A DNA stretch of 27,500 bases from Prorocentrum cordatum (GCA_963575745.1 CAUYUJ010000858.1:82501-110000), one strand, 5' to 3'; shown: positions 1 to 9,266, counted from the stretch's first letter. A program made the numbers and translations. The notes: generated by a model from the sequence alone, not told the origin.

Positions 1-310
1 ACATTTTTTGTTGAAAAACCATTGGTTTTTTGATGTTTTTATGTTAAAATCGCTCCGAACACTAAGCTTTTGGAAGGATTTCGTCTTGCGCGCGCGAATG
101 TCCACTTTACCTTATTTTTTGCAAGGGATTCTTGAAATTTGATTATATTAGAACAAGAAATGTCATTTTATAGTGTTTTTTGCAAGGGAAAGCGGGGGGG
201 AACAAAACAACCGGATCTTGATCACATCGAATTACCTGAGGCTTCCTCACGAAAATGATGAAAATGTAGCTGCGGCCTAGGCGGCGCAGGGGGGCCGTGC
301 ACCAGGGGTC
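1..310. other. Left-edge sequence without a recognisable gene
   Basis: This stretch is comparatively AT-rich with T runs near 6-20 and 113-180, and becomes G/C-rich after 270. No long open frame with natural amino-acid composition is seen on either strand. The last bases run into the flank of the first CAA array. Confidence 0.5.
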
Positions 311-594
311 CCAACAATAATTATTCTTTAGAATTAATAATGTTCAACAACAACAACAACAACAACAGCAACAACAACAAAAACAACAACAACAACAAGA
401 ACAACAACAACAACGACGACGACGACAACAACAACAACATCAACATCAACAACAACAACAACAACAACCACAACCACAACCACAACCACAACCACAACAA
501 CACCAGCAACAACAACAATAACAACCGCAACAACAACAACAACAACACCACCAACAACAACAACAACAACAACGATAACAACGACAACAACAAT
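311..594. repeat. CAA microsatellite array (first copy) with CGA, CCA and CAT variants
   Basis: From about 343 the sequence is almost entirely CAA triplets with interspersed AAC/CGA/CCA/CAT variants, for about 250 bp. It would read as poly-Asn on one strand and poly-Leu/Val on the other, which is typical of a microsatellite rather than a gene. The flank at 313-333 (AACAATAATTATTCTT then YAGAA) recurs at 1531-1551 directly before the second CAA array. Confidence 0.9.
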
Positions 595-734
595 CAGTTT
601 AAGACTGTTCGCCCTTATATGCTCGAGTGTCCAATAACGCGTATTTCCCAAACCCTCGATACCCGCCCTCTTCGTCTTCGATCGAACCCCTTTTGGGGGG
701 TATACCTTTCTTCCCTGCAGGCCGGGCCCCGGCA

Positions 735-935
735 AGCGGCGGGGCGGCCGCGGACCGTGGGCCTGGCCAGCGGCAGCGCTGATCGGCGGGGCGGCCGCGG
801 ACCGTCGACCCGACCCCAAGAGGGACGGACAGGGGACCGACGACGACGACGACGACGACGACGACGAAGACGACGGCGACGACGACGACGACGCGACGAC
901 GAGCGAAAGCGAGAGAGAGAGAGAGAGACCGACAG
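735..935. repeat. GC-rich duplication followed by CGA and GA microsatellites
   Basis: The 18-mer GGGGCGGCCGCGGACCGT occurs twice about 46 bp apart (around 741 and 787). From about 838 to 905 the sequence is CGA triplets, then from about 909 to 929 a GA tract. Open frames through this region give only Arg or Arg-Glu runs, so coding is unlikely. Confidence 0.8.
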
Positions 936-950
936 CAGGGCCACGAAGGG

Positions 951-1180
951 CACGAAGTAGGCCACGAAGGGCGACAGCGGGGACACGAAGGGAATGCGTA
1001 TGGTGCCACGAAGAGCGCGAACGAGCGGGGGCCACGAAGTGCAGATAATGCGGGGCCACAGAAGGCAACTATGGGGCCACTGAGAGTAGCAACTGGGCCA
1101 CGGAGGACAATGAGGGGGACACAAATGGCGACAGCGGGTCCACGAAGGGCATGCACATGGGGCCACAACGGGCGCGACTC
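951..1180. repeat. Degenerate minisatellite with GCCACGAAGGGC core
   Basis: The core GCCACGAAGGGC or a close variant recurs every 25-35 bp (near 939, 960, 984, 1003, 1030, 1055, 1074, 1097 and 1139). Spacing is irregular, and the divergence suggests an old array. Confidence 0.7.
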
Positions 1181-1252
1181 CTGGGTGCCTGGGTGTCGGG
1201 AGCGCGGCGCTTGGGCAAATTGCAGGAAAGTTCAACGCAAGGCTATTCTTCA

Positions 1253-1430
1253 GTAAGTTGTAAGCAAGTCTCCAGCGCGCGACTCCAGAACGCCGGGAGA
1301 GCGATTCCTAAATAATTTGTAAGGAAGTCCCAAGCGAGAGCGCGATTCCTGAATAAAATGCGAGGAAGTCTCGGGCGGAAGCGGGGGCCCTGGCTAAATT
1401 ATAAGGAAGTCTCAAACGGGAGCCGTTGTT
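1253..1430. repeat. Short tandem array of about 41-bp units
   Basis: The motif TAAATTRTAAGGAAGTCTC followed by a GC-rich segment repeats about four times, starting near 1254, 1312, 1354 and 1394. The spacing is about 41 bp between the last three and longer for the first. Confidence 0.7.
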
Positions 1431-1528
1431 GGCCCAGTTTGAGCATGAAGACTTTCCTTTCAAAAACAGGGTGCGAGCGTCGAGGGGCACACTTTGATTG
1501 AGAAAAACAATATGCACCGGTGGGGGGC

Positions 1529-1621
1529 ATCAACAATAATTATTCTTCAGAAACGAGAATTCAACAACAACAACAATAACAACAACAACAACGGCAACAG
1601 CAACAACAACCACAACAATTC

Positions 1622-1702
<81 letters not shown>

Positions 1703-1752
1703 AGCGACAACGGCAACGACAACAACAACGACAACAACAACAACAACAACAA

Positions 1753-1795
<43 letters not shown>

Positions 1796-1820
1796 AACGA
1801 CAACAACACCAACGCAGCAA
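1529..1820. repeat. CAA/CGA microsatellite array (second copy)
   Basis: This begins with the same AACAATAATTATTCTT flank as the array at 311, then CAA triplets, a pure CGA block (about 1662-1701), and alternating CAACGA hexamers to about 1805. Both strands give only homopolymeric peptides (Asn/Thr or Val/Leu/Cys). Confidence 0.9.
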
Positions 1821-1897
1821 ACATAATCCTCACCACGGATCCGCACTGAAGCCACGCACCCAGGGACAATGAATGACCGTTCGGCCCCCTCACTCTG

Positions 1898-2043
1898 ATA
1901 CACATATACATATATATATACACATTCACCATTTAAAACTATTATGCATATATACGATATATCTATATGCATATACATTCATACACCTTCATGTATATAT
2001 ATATATATGTGTATATAAGTACATTATATATATATATGTATGC
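1898..2043. repeat. TA-rich block
   Basis: Alternating TATATA with TATGCA and TACAC interruptions runs for about 145 bp and contrasts sharply with the GC-rich surroundings. A second, shorter block of the same kind sits at 2987-3045. The pair brackets the minisatellite at 2050-2760. Confidence 0.75.
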
Positions 2044-2049
2044 ATGAGG

Positions 2050-2760
2050 CGGGTGACCCCGGAAAAAGAATGCCTTCCCCCCACCCCACGAACTTGGCCC
2101 ACCCCAGGCCTCTCGGGCAACCCTCCAGACGACCCGGGAGAACGCAACGAGAGCCCGACGACGGCACCAGAGGGCTCCAAGCGTTCCAGCGCGCTCCCAA
2201 AACGACCCCAGAGAGCCCCAAGACGGTCCACGACGACCCCAAAGAAGCCGTCATACCCCCAAAGATCGCTCCAAAACGTCCCAAGAGGCCTCCAAGAGCA
2301 CTCCCAAGAAGGCCCTATGAAGCCAAATGCATTGATTTTATGTTGGTGTTTGATGAATTTTGGGGTTCTCCTCTGTTCGACTCCCCGACGCTCCAAGACG
2401 GCGGTCTTCTGGGCGTCCGAAGTCGCCTGGGAGGCTCGAAAATCGCCCCCACAATCATCTGAAAGGGCTTCCAGGCAGTCCCAGAGAGCCACAAGACGGC
2501 ACAACAGGGTTCCAAGATGGCCTCAGAGAGCCCCATGACGGCCCAAGATGGCCCCAAGACACCCTCCGAAGCATTCCAGATCGTGACCCGGTCGTTCAGG
2601 GAGACCGCGGTTGGAGGCAGGGTGGCCCGAGGAAGCTCCCAGAGGCCCCAAGAAGACGCCCAGGAGGCCTCCAGAGGGCCTTAAGAAAGCATGACAAACT
2701 AGAAGGCCCTAAGAAATCCTGAAAACTCCAGTGAAACCCCCAGAGACTCTCCAAGGAGGA
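2050..2760. repeat. Degenerate short-period minisatellite (CCCCAAGANGGCC-like)
   Basis: Units such as CCCCAAGA, CCAGAGAGCCCCAAGA and CCCAAGAGGCCTCCAAGA recur at roughly 9-15 bp spacing through the region. A T-rich segment at about 2330-2380 breaks the array. Open frames in all phases give Pro/Arg/Lys-rich or Trp/Gly/Leu-rich repeats, which fits repeat DNA. Short stretches with the same motif appear near 3965-4015 and 17865-17945, so it is a dispersed family. Confidence 0.65.
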
Positions 2761-2985
2761 GCCTCCGCAAAAAGAGTTGAGGATGGGGAGAATACGCAAG
2801 ATAGGGCGAGAATGAGGACATAGAAACATGTAGGAAGGAACAAACATAGCATTATGACAACGGCGACGTCGGGAAAGGCAATAATGAGTTATCGCTGAAT
2901 TGTCGGTCTGACTTTCCTGCCATGCCGCCTGCATACCAAACTTCCAGGACCAAGGTGCATAGCGCGAAGCGCCAGATGCAGTCTT
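2761..2985. other. Unique sequence, no gene seen
   Basis: No convincing open frame or repeat is visible here. The sequence is more balanced in composition than its neighbours. Confidence 0.4.
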
Positions 2986-2986
2986 G

Positions 2987-3135
2987 TGTATATATATATA
3001 TGTGTGTATGGATGTATGAATGTGCGTACGTGTGTGAATATAACGTTTGGCCGTGAACTAGACAGATAAACGTTTGGGTGTTGTACTTGTGTGTGTGTGC
3101 GAGACAGAGAGAGAGAGAGAGAGAGAGCGAGATAC
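2987..3135. repeat. TA/TG-rich block followed by GT and GA microsatellites
   Basis: Alternating TATATA and TGTGTG runs to about 3040. A GT tract then lies near 3088-3099 and a GA tract near 3105-3131. The 12-mer TGGCCGTGAACT occurs on both sides of the GA tract (near 3048 and 3144). Confidence 0.7.
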
Positions 3136-3189
3136 CTCGTGGCTTGGCCGTGAACTCATAGGCACCGATCCTGGGCCCTCCATCGGCCC

Positions 3190-3640
3190 GGCATGCGCCG
3201 GTGCAGGCTCAGTCGGCGCCCTCACCGCCGCCGCGGGCTGCGGCACGTCCGGCGCCTTCCCCCGCCGCCGCCGCCCGCCGCCCCCGCGTCGCCGCGGACC
3301 GCGCCGTCACTGCGCCACGGGGCCGCTGCGGAGCTCACGCCGGCCGCCGCGCCGCGCGGGCGCGGCAGCCTCCGCCGCCGCCGGGGCGGAGGCCCCCGCG
3401 GGGCCCGAGGCCGCGCCGCCCGCCCGCGGCGCTGGGGCCGCGGGCTGCAGCAGCTCCAGGGCCGCGCGGTCGCCCTGGCGGCGGCGCGGGCGACGGCGGC
3501 GGCGGCGGTGCCGAAGCGGACGGCGGCGGCGGCGGCTGCAGCCCTCTGGCCGCGCGATCGCCCTGCCAACGGCGCTGCCGACGGCGGCGGCGGCGATGCC
3601 GAAGTCGGCGGCTGCGGCGGCCGCAGCTTGACCAGCCTCG
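3190..3640. repeat. CGG/GCC-rich block with a 91-bp tandem duplication
   Basis: The region is very GC-rich, with CGG/GCC triplet runs open in several frames on both strands at once, so the open frames are not evidence of coding. Within it, 3445-3535 and 3536-3625 are two diverged tandem copies. Each starts CTGCAG, includes GCCGCGCG(G/A)TCGCCCTG and ends with a G(A/G)TGCCGAAG-containing CGG run. Confidence 0.75.
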
Positions 3641-4040
3641 AGCTGATCCCGATCCCGGAGACTGACAGGCCACAAGGCGATGACAATCTTCAGGGTGCGA
3701 TTTCAGAGGTTGAGAAATCCCTTCGGCATCGGGATAAGGTGGCACAAATTCGCCGGCCCAACGGGCCAGAGGCGTGCTAAGATCTCGGGTAACCACTTAA
3801 CAATATTTCTAGTTCGCGCGCGCAGGGCGGCCCCTGGGGAGCCCCGGACGAAAAGTACCCCGGCCGATCCCCGGCTGACCCCAGGGCGATCCCCAGGGGG
3901 GAGGCTATTTTTTCGCCACCCCTCACGAGGATCGTGGCCTCCGAGGGGGGGGGCTGCCAACGACTACCCCCCCTCCCGCCCCAAGGGGCCCCCAAGAGCC
4001 CCCCAAGATGCCCCACTTGAATCGCCGCGGCGGTTCCTAA
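3641..4040. other. Unique to C-rich sequence without a supported gene
   Basis: Short open frames exist but have no start context, splice context or recognisable motif. The end of the stretch (about 3965-4015) carries CCCCAAG-type units like those of the 2050-2760 array. Confidence 0.35.
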
Positions 4041-4044
4041 CCAT

Positions 4045-4125
4045 TTAGGCCAGATATAAATAGTTATATCATATTTATAACCAGCTTATAAGCAGCTTAT
4101 AATCAGCTTATAAGCTCATATCCTT
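4045..4125. repeat. Small AT-rich array with CAGCTTATAA units
   Basis: CAGCTTATAA occurs three times in a row at about 12-bp spacing (4082-4115), next to ATATAAATAGTTATATCATA. AGCTTATAAGCT contains a self-complementary core, so the array can form short hairpins. No function is evident. Confidence 0.6.
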
Positions 4126-4159
4126 GTTTATGTCATCGTATCCTCGACCACGCAAGGTG

Positions 4160-4370
4160 CAACCATTTAGCTTGTTTAGTTAACATATAGCACACTTACA
4201 AACAGTTAGTAACGTGTTTGGGCTATCCTGGTAACCTGGATACGGAGGATACCTAAGGTGGTTGCGTTCCTTTGCTAACCTGTTTCGCGTTTGGGTAAAC
4301 TCGTTTAGCTTAACTCCTAAACTGAGTTTAGCTAAACACTTTAGCTTGCCCACAAACGTGGTTTCGGATG
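4160..4370. repeat. Cluster of TAAAC/GTTTA pentamers
   Basis: Many copies of GTTTA, TTTAG, CTAAAC and near variants occur in both orientations (for example GTTTAGTTAAC near 4157, CTAAACTGAGTTTAGCTAAAC near 4317). A similar cluster is at 17635-17830. The copies are irregularly spaced, so this is a compositional cluster rather than a simple tandem array. Confidence 0.55.
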
Positions 4371-4841
4371 TTGCGATGCTGGGTTTCGTTATCGCACTTA
4401 GGCCAGGAGGAGCCTGAGGATGAGGGGGGCAGATGTTGAGAATCGAAGGTCCAGGATCCCGAACTGGTCTTCAAATGTCCGAACGTCGGCTCGCCTTCTC
4501 GCTATTTTCGATTGAAGGGTAGCAGAGAGAGGGGGAGGAGAGGTGGGGGGGGCAAGATGAGGATGAGGAGGTGGAGGATGAGATTGAGGAGGAACGGCAG
4601 GAGGAGGAGGATGTAGAGCCTCTTTGGGCAGAGTAAGGCCCAGTGGGGCCGTGGCCCTCTGTGGGTCATCTTCTGGGTTTTGCTTTAGCCCGCCACTGGC
4701 GTCTTGAGTAGGACCCAGCGGTCCAACCCTCCCGCCCCCAAGAGGACCCCATGAGGCTCGCAGCGATCCGTGGGGGGGGGCGGGCTGGATAGTGAAGGGG
4801 GCGACCGACGCAACCACCCCTCAAGAGCGCCCCATTGGTCT
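4371..4841. other. Region upstream of gene 1
   Basis: Contains short GGA-rich stretches near 4525-4620 and C/G-rich segments. Minus-strand open frames give Pro/His-rich peptides that I consider non-coding. No core promoter motif is recognisable. Confidence 0.4.
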
Positions 4842-4864
4842 TCCGCAGCCATCTCGTGTTCAAG
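4842..4864 (+). other. Probable spliced-leader relic upstream of gene 1
   Basis: The sequence reads CCGCAGCCAT then CTCGTG then TTCAAG. Against the dinoflagellate spliced leader (CCGTAGCC, four T, GGCTCAAG after the A) I count 17 of 21 matches, four pyrimidine transitions and one inserted base. It ends 47 bp before the chosen ATG at 4912, the same spacing as the relic before gene 3. A chance match cannot be excluded without a genome-wide count. Confidence 0.5.
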
Positions 4865-4911
4865 CTTGGAGGCAATCTCACACCTCGAGAATTAAGCTCG
4901 ACATCGTCCTT

Positions 4912-6528
4912 ATGGCATCGTCTGAGTTCAAGGCGGCCTTGGATGCGGCCATCCCGTGGATCAACAGTCGGCTTGCGATCTACGCTTCTCAGGTCGAGTG
5001 CCATCAGAAAAAAGCCAAAAGCGAGGAGTTCGTCACATACTTGCTCAACCACGGGCTCGCCACGAAAGAGAGGATGAAGCCCAAGCATGTGGCAGCGTCG
5101 AGTAAGAACAGGTTCGGCAACGGCGTCGATCCCGTCGACGTGCACCTTTTGCTGGGCAGGATCATCGAGCAGGGCTTCGTCAAGAGCAGGCTGGACAACC
5201 CTGTTTGCTTCCAGCTGGGCCCAGAGGACTCGGAGGAGATCGAGTTCAACGTTGCCATGGCCGAGAACTCGGACGGGATGCTGGCGCCTGTGTCGCGTGA
5301 AGATATACGCGCGGTGTCGGTGACCTGCACTCATACCAACTTCGGCTTGAACGCGATCAACTTCGGAGCCGCCACCGACTTGGACGAGCTGGCCACCGAC
5401 GGCAAGCTGGCGCGCGAGAAGGTGATCGCCACCAACCCTTCGATCAAGGACTTCCTCGACGAGGGCATCGAGTGGGTGATGATTCGGAATGAGATCCTCC
5501 ACGGGTGCCCAGGCCTACCTGAGTTCCTGCAAGATGCAGGGAATTCGGGCCACCAGACAGAGCGGACCTTGACGAAGATGCAACTCCTGATGGAGATTCA
5601 CGCCAAGGGCAGTCGGAACCTCAAGAAGAAGGGCGAGTTCGACTGGCCTTCAGTGGTGGCGGGCATCGAATCTGGGAAGCCGCACCTCAAGGGGCAGATC
5701 AAGGACCTCACCAAGTTCGTCGAGAACTGGTCAGGAGGGCAGGAGCAGGCGCCATTGCTCAAGGAGTTGGACATATGGTCGAAGCTGATGAGGACGAAGG
5801 TTGACGTTCCGAGCACGGTGTTCAAGCTTTTGGGCGCCGTGGAGTTCGCGAGCGCCCCCGACGTCATCATTGCGATGGTGAAGTGCGCGATGTGCAGCCC
5901 TGAGAACTACGTGAAGAACGGCACGTCCAGCTTACTTACCAGCTGGGACATCCAGAACGCGGTCGGCAAGAACAAAAAGAAGTGCTTGGATTTTTCGGAT
6001 ATCGTCAAGAAGGCGAAGCTGTTCCTGGATGGGCTTAGCGACCTGACGCCTAGCCCCAGCACCACGGACAAGAATAAGCTCATTGGTGACCTCCAGGTTC
6101 GTGGCATGATGCTGATATTGCAGAAAAAGGGGAAGGGCAGGAAGCAGTTCAATGATATGAGCGAGATCGTGGGCGAGTTCCTCGGTGACGTCTACCTGCG
6201 CTTCCCTGGGAGCGACAAGAAGGAGGTGCCCTTCGACATCGAGCCCTTGAAGAAGGAGAAGGAGAAGGAGCCATCGTCGTCGGTTGGATTCAAGGCGTAC
6301 ACTTGCGACGGCAGCGTCGACAAACAAACTCTCATTCAGCTTGGGATGGTGGAGAACGCCGTAGTCGAGCGCAAAATGGAGCCTTTCACTGGCGGCCCGT
6401 GGACCATCGTGAAGTTCGAGGGCCCTCTCGCCATCCTCGAGCCCCAGTTGGAGGATGCTGGCAAGAAGAAGCGCAAGCAGTCCGACCAGATCCAGGTGCC
6501 AACTGGCCAGCTGCTGGATGAGTACCAG
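4912..6528 (+). CDS. Gene 1, first exon: dinoflagellate-specific protein of unknown function (N-terminal part)
   Basis: This 539-codon exon has balanced amino-acid use over its whole length. I do not recognise a named domain. I chose the ATG at 4912 (start MASSEFKAALDAA) because the upstream frame, open for 40 further codons, looks non-coding and holds the spliced-leader-like sequence; gene 3 also starts with MAS. The middle is hydrophilic and helix-rich, with no signal peptide or membrane segment. A basic KKKRK cluster at about residues 518-522 could be a nuclear signal. Beyond about 6555 the open frame becomes pure Arg from a GGA array, so the exon most likely ends at CAG|GTGTCA (6528/6529) in phase 0. 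That joins in frame to GCCGCAG|GAC at 7998. The spliced product would be about 730 residues. The end point is inferred; a GC or later GT donor is possible. Confidence 0.7.
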
Positions 6529-6555
6529 GTGTCACGGGCTATTGCACGCAAAATG

Positions 6556-7100
6556 AGAAGGCAGAGGGAGAGGATGATGATGAGGAGGAGGAGGAGGGGG
6601 AGGAGGAGGAGGAGGAGGAGGTGGAGGAGCAAGAGGAGCAGGAGGAGCAGGAGGAGTAGGAGGAAGAAGAGGATGGGGAGGAAGAAGAATCAGACCCCCC
6701 CTCTTCCTCCTCCTCCTCCTCCTTCTCCTCCTCCTCCTCCTCCTGGGCAACCTGGGGGGGTCCGGAATGGGATCACCATCTAAAAACCCTCAGATATCTT
6801 CAAGAGCTTGAAGCCACAGCCCTTCAGGTAAGCCGTGAAGGAGGAGGAGGAGGATCAGGAGGAGGAGGAGGGGGAGGAGGAGGAGGAGGAGGAGGAGGAG
6901 GGGGAGGGAGGAGGAGGAGGAGGAGGAGGTGATAGCAGGAGGAGGAGGGAGGGGGAGGAGGAGTAAGGAGAGGAGGAGGAGGAGGAGGAATGAGGGGAGG
7001 AGGAGGAGGGGGAGGAGGAGGGGAGGAGGAGGAGGAGGAGGAGGAGGAGGGAGAGAGGATAAGGATAAGGAGGAGAGGAGGAGGGAGGAGGAGAAGAGCG
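6556..7100. repeat. GGA array with a short TCC inversion
   Basis: GGA/GAGG triplets dominate from 6556 to 6690 and from 6838 to 7100, with a TCC tract at about 6697-6746. The adjacent GGA and TCC tracts are complementary and can pair as a hairpin. Open frames give poly-Arg, poly-Glu, poly-Gly or, on the other strand, poly-Pro/Leu/Ser. Confidence 0.9.
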
Positions 7101-7151
7101 AGCCCCCCCCCCCCCCCACCCCAGAGGAGGAGAAGGATGAGGAGGGGAAGG

Positions 7152-7315
7152 CGCGAGTTGAAAGATGAGATGCCTCGCCACCCCCCCGCGGAGGTCATGA
7201 AAAGCTGGAAGGTGCTCACCGCGACCGTCAGCCCTGACGAGGAGTCGGCCCTGGAGACTCGGGCACCAAACCACTTCCCTCTGGAGAGGGAGAGCCAGAG
7301 GGAGGAGGACGGAAG
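7152..7315 (+). CDS. Possible internal exon of gene 1 (low confidence)
   Basis: Between two GGA blocks, one plus-strand frame shows a natural-looking peptide that includes MKSWKVLTATVSP and TRAPNHFPLERES. A possible donor GGAAG|GTGGG is at 7315/7316, but its phase (2) does not match the phase-0 junctions of the flanking exons. A donor at AAG|GTGCTC near 7218 would be phase 0. I see no convincing acceptor. This may be an alternative exon or just unique intronic sequence. Confidence 0.2.
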
Positions 7316-7321
7316 GTGGGA

Positions 7322-7990
7322 TTGTTGATGAGGAGGGGAGAAGTGGGGGAGGAAAAGAGGAAGGAAGGAAAGGGGAAAAGAAGAGGGGGTGGGAGGGGAG
7401 GAGAAGCGGAGGAGCCGGAGGCGAGGAGGAGGAGGGAGGAGGAGGCTGGAGGAGGGAGGAGGAGTGAGGAGGAGGGAGGAGAAGGAGGAGGAGGAGGAGG
7501 AAGAGAAGGACCCGAAGGAATGGGAAGAGGGGGAGGGGGAGAGGAGGACGAAGGAGGAGGAGGAGGGAGGGCGGAGGAGGAGGAGGGAGGAAGAGGGCGT
7601 GGGTAAGCACCCCACGCTGGGATGGGTTAGTGGGCGCTGGGGTTGGGGTGAGCCACCCCACCGGGAGCCGGGCCGCTCAGCAGTGCGCTGTGAACCACCC
7701 CCATGGGAGGGGCGCTGAGGCGCAGGTGGGGGGGAGGGAGAGGAGGAGAAGGAGGAGGAGGAGGAGGAGCAGGAGGAGGAGCAGGAGTTGGAGGAGGAGA
7801 AACCTCCCCCGCCCTTCTTCCTCTCCTCCTCTCCTCCTCCTCCTCCTCGTCTTGGCCCGCCTTCTCCTCCACCTCTCTTCCTCCTCTTTTCTCAGCCTCC
7901 TCGTGACACCCTCCTGCCCCATCCCTTTCCTCGTCCTCAACCCTCAACCTTGTCCTCCTTCCCTCCTCGACCTCCCGTTTTGGGAGCCTT
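7322..7990. repeat. GGA arrays followed by TCC-rich tract
   Basis: GGA/GAGG triplets fill 7322-7600 and about 7738-7800, and TCC/CTC triplets follow from about 7803 to 7990. The GC-rich spacer at 7601-7735 contains a loosely repeated segment with GCGCTGNGG and CCACCCC. Confidence 0.85.
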
Positions 7991-7997
7991 GCCGCAG

Positions 7998-8573
7998 GAC
8001 CACCAGGATATCCTGCTCGAGGGGTGCAAGGCGCTGGCGCGGGACACGGTGCAAACCGCGTACCGCATCGCTAGCCGCGCGGTGGACCTAACCATCAAGT
8101 ACGCCACGTCGCCGACGGGCAAGCTCGAGGTCCAGGAAGTGGTGTCCAACAGGCCCTATGAGCCAGGCCAACTGATCATCGTCCCCTTGAGCATCAACGT
8201 GGGGGCCTGCTCAACAGACAAAGTCCCCGACACTGCCGTCATTGTGGATGGCGTCGGGGCCCCCTCAGGAACTGCCGTGTACCTCGCCAAGTTCTGCCAA
8301 CTCCCCACTGGTACGAAGAAGGGATGCGTGGTGCCGTACTGGCTCATTCCTGAAGCCAATGGTGATGACGAGGCGACGCTCGCTGTCGGCAAGATGAAGC
8401 TGGACCTCGCTTGCACTCCCAGTGCTCGTGGCATGGGCGGTAACAGTCGCAACGTGTTGATCCCCGTGTTTCACAACACGACGAAGCTGAAGAAAGGCAC
8501 GGTGCTCTCGCGTCCGTCTGGCGACGTGGGCGACGAGCCCCTGAGCGGTGCCAACAAGAGGCAGCGCGAGTAA
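7998..8573 (+). CDS. Gene 1, last exon: C-terminal part of unknown protein
   Basis: This exon encodes about 191 residues from DHQDILLEG to a TAA stop at 8571-8573, after the acceptor TTGCCGCAG. Phase 0 matches the end of the 4912-6528 exon, so the two can be read as one protein of about 730 residues. The segment starts with a helix-like stretch, followed by a beta-rich region with the motif EPGQLIIVPLSINV, a GCVVPYW motif and a conserved-looking NTTKLKKGTVL near the end. It finishes with NKRQRE, a basic tail. I recall a similar layout (PGxLxLxPxT, PxW, N-T-x-x-x-x-GxxL) in unnamed, highly repeated dinoflagellate proteins, but I cannot verify that here and assign no function. It could be a separate gene if the intron call is wrong, but there is no good start codon next to it. 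Confidence 0.65.
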   Translation, partial: DHQDILLEGCKALARDTVQTAYRIASRAVDLTIKYATSPTGKLEVQEVVSNRPYEPGQLIIVPLSINVGACSTDKVPDTAVIVDGVGAPSGTAVYLAKFCQLPTGTKKGCVVPYWLIPEANGDDEATLAVGKMKLDLACTPSARGMGGNSRNVLIPVFHNTTKLKKGTVLSRPSGDVGDEPLSGANKRQRE

Positions 8574-9243
8574 GTGCTCCGAGGGGGGATGGGAATTGGC
8601 TCGCACAAGCATCAACAAACGCTCATTAACTCGGCATAGCATTCCCATCCCCGCTCAAGGTCCAGCAGCGACGCCCGCTAGGAGGAGCTCGTTGCTTTAG
8701 GGCAGGCACCGTGCCGTGCCCTTAGCGCCCGTGGTGAGGGCGCGCTAGCTGACAACAAATCCTCCTCTTGCAGTCGTTCTCCTCATCCATCTCCTCCTCC
8801 AGTCAGGTCCCTGGGGCCCAATGGAGGGTGGGGCAGTCAGACATACCTATGTCGATGCGAATCCAGCCGTCGCGCCCCCACCCCGACCCTTCCAGAGGCC
8901 AACTCTCGTTTGCCAATCAGGCCTCAGACTTGGGATTGGGGGCGGGGGGGGCCCAGAGAAGGTTGAGAGTCGGAAGGGAGACCACGGAGACTAACACATA
9001 ACACTTCAGCCAGACAGCATCACGGCACGGCATAGCACAGCATCGCATGGCGTTGGCAGAACAGCCTGAACGCAACAACTACCATCCACAGAGCCTACCA
9101 ATCCACATCAACATCATCAAAGCAATGCGCAACATCATATCACAACATAGCATTGCATAGCAAAGAAACGTCATGCCATAAGCCATAGCACAAAGCAACG
9201 TGATACGAACAACGGGTTTCGCAGCATAGCGTAGCAATGCATA
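8574..9243. other. 3' region of gene 1 and spacer to gene 2
   Basis: No supported gene. From about 9000 to 9250 many short CATAGCA/GCATAGC/CATCA motifs recur irregularly. A splice-acceptor-like CTCCTCTTGCAG lies near 8764, but the open frame after it is short and Ser/Pro-rich. Confidence 0.4.
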
Positions 9244-9266
9244 GTCTAGCATCCCTTTCGGCTCAA
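9244..9266 (+). other. Weak spliced-leader-like sequence upstream of gene 2
   Basis: TCTAGC then ATC then CCTTTCGGCTCAAA resembles the spliced leader, mainly at its 3' half (TTTYGGCTCAA). I count 15 of 21 matches with a 3-base insertion. It sits 58 bp before the ATG at 9325. Its position, similar to those before the other genes, is the main reason to list it. Confidence 0.3.

Larger units (their letters stand above)
6529..7997 (+). other. Probable intron of gene 1, built mainly of GGA and TCC arrays
   Basis: The inferred intron is GT...AG, 1469 bp, phase 0 at both ends. It contains a GGA block (6556-6690) followed directly by a TCC block (6697-6746), a GGA block (6838-7100), a unique stretch (7150-7320), a second GGA block (7322-7600), a unique GC-rich stretch (7601-7735), a short GGA block (7738-7800) and a TCC-rich end (7803-7990) that also serves as a long polypyrimidine tract before the acceptor. 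An additional exon inside it cannot be excluded (see 7152-7315). Confidence 0.55.

Noticed and set aside
340-1235. Long overlapping open frames on both strands (up to 244 residues)
   Set aside because: They consist of Asn, Leu/Val, Arg or Ser runs produced by CAA, CGA and GA arrays; all frames are open together.
3074-3796. Several 120-195-residue open frames on both strands
   Set aside because: CGG-rich sequence lacks stop codons in most frames; peptides are Ala/Arg/Pro runs without motif.
4666-5502. 278-residue minus-strand open frame
   Set aside because: It lies opposite gene 1, whose plus frame is longer, continues past it and has a more natural composition and a leader-like sequence upstream.
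6824-7661. Minus-strand frames of 263 and 268 residues
   Set aside because: Pro/Ser/Leu runs mirror the GGA arrays of the plus strand.
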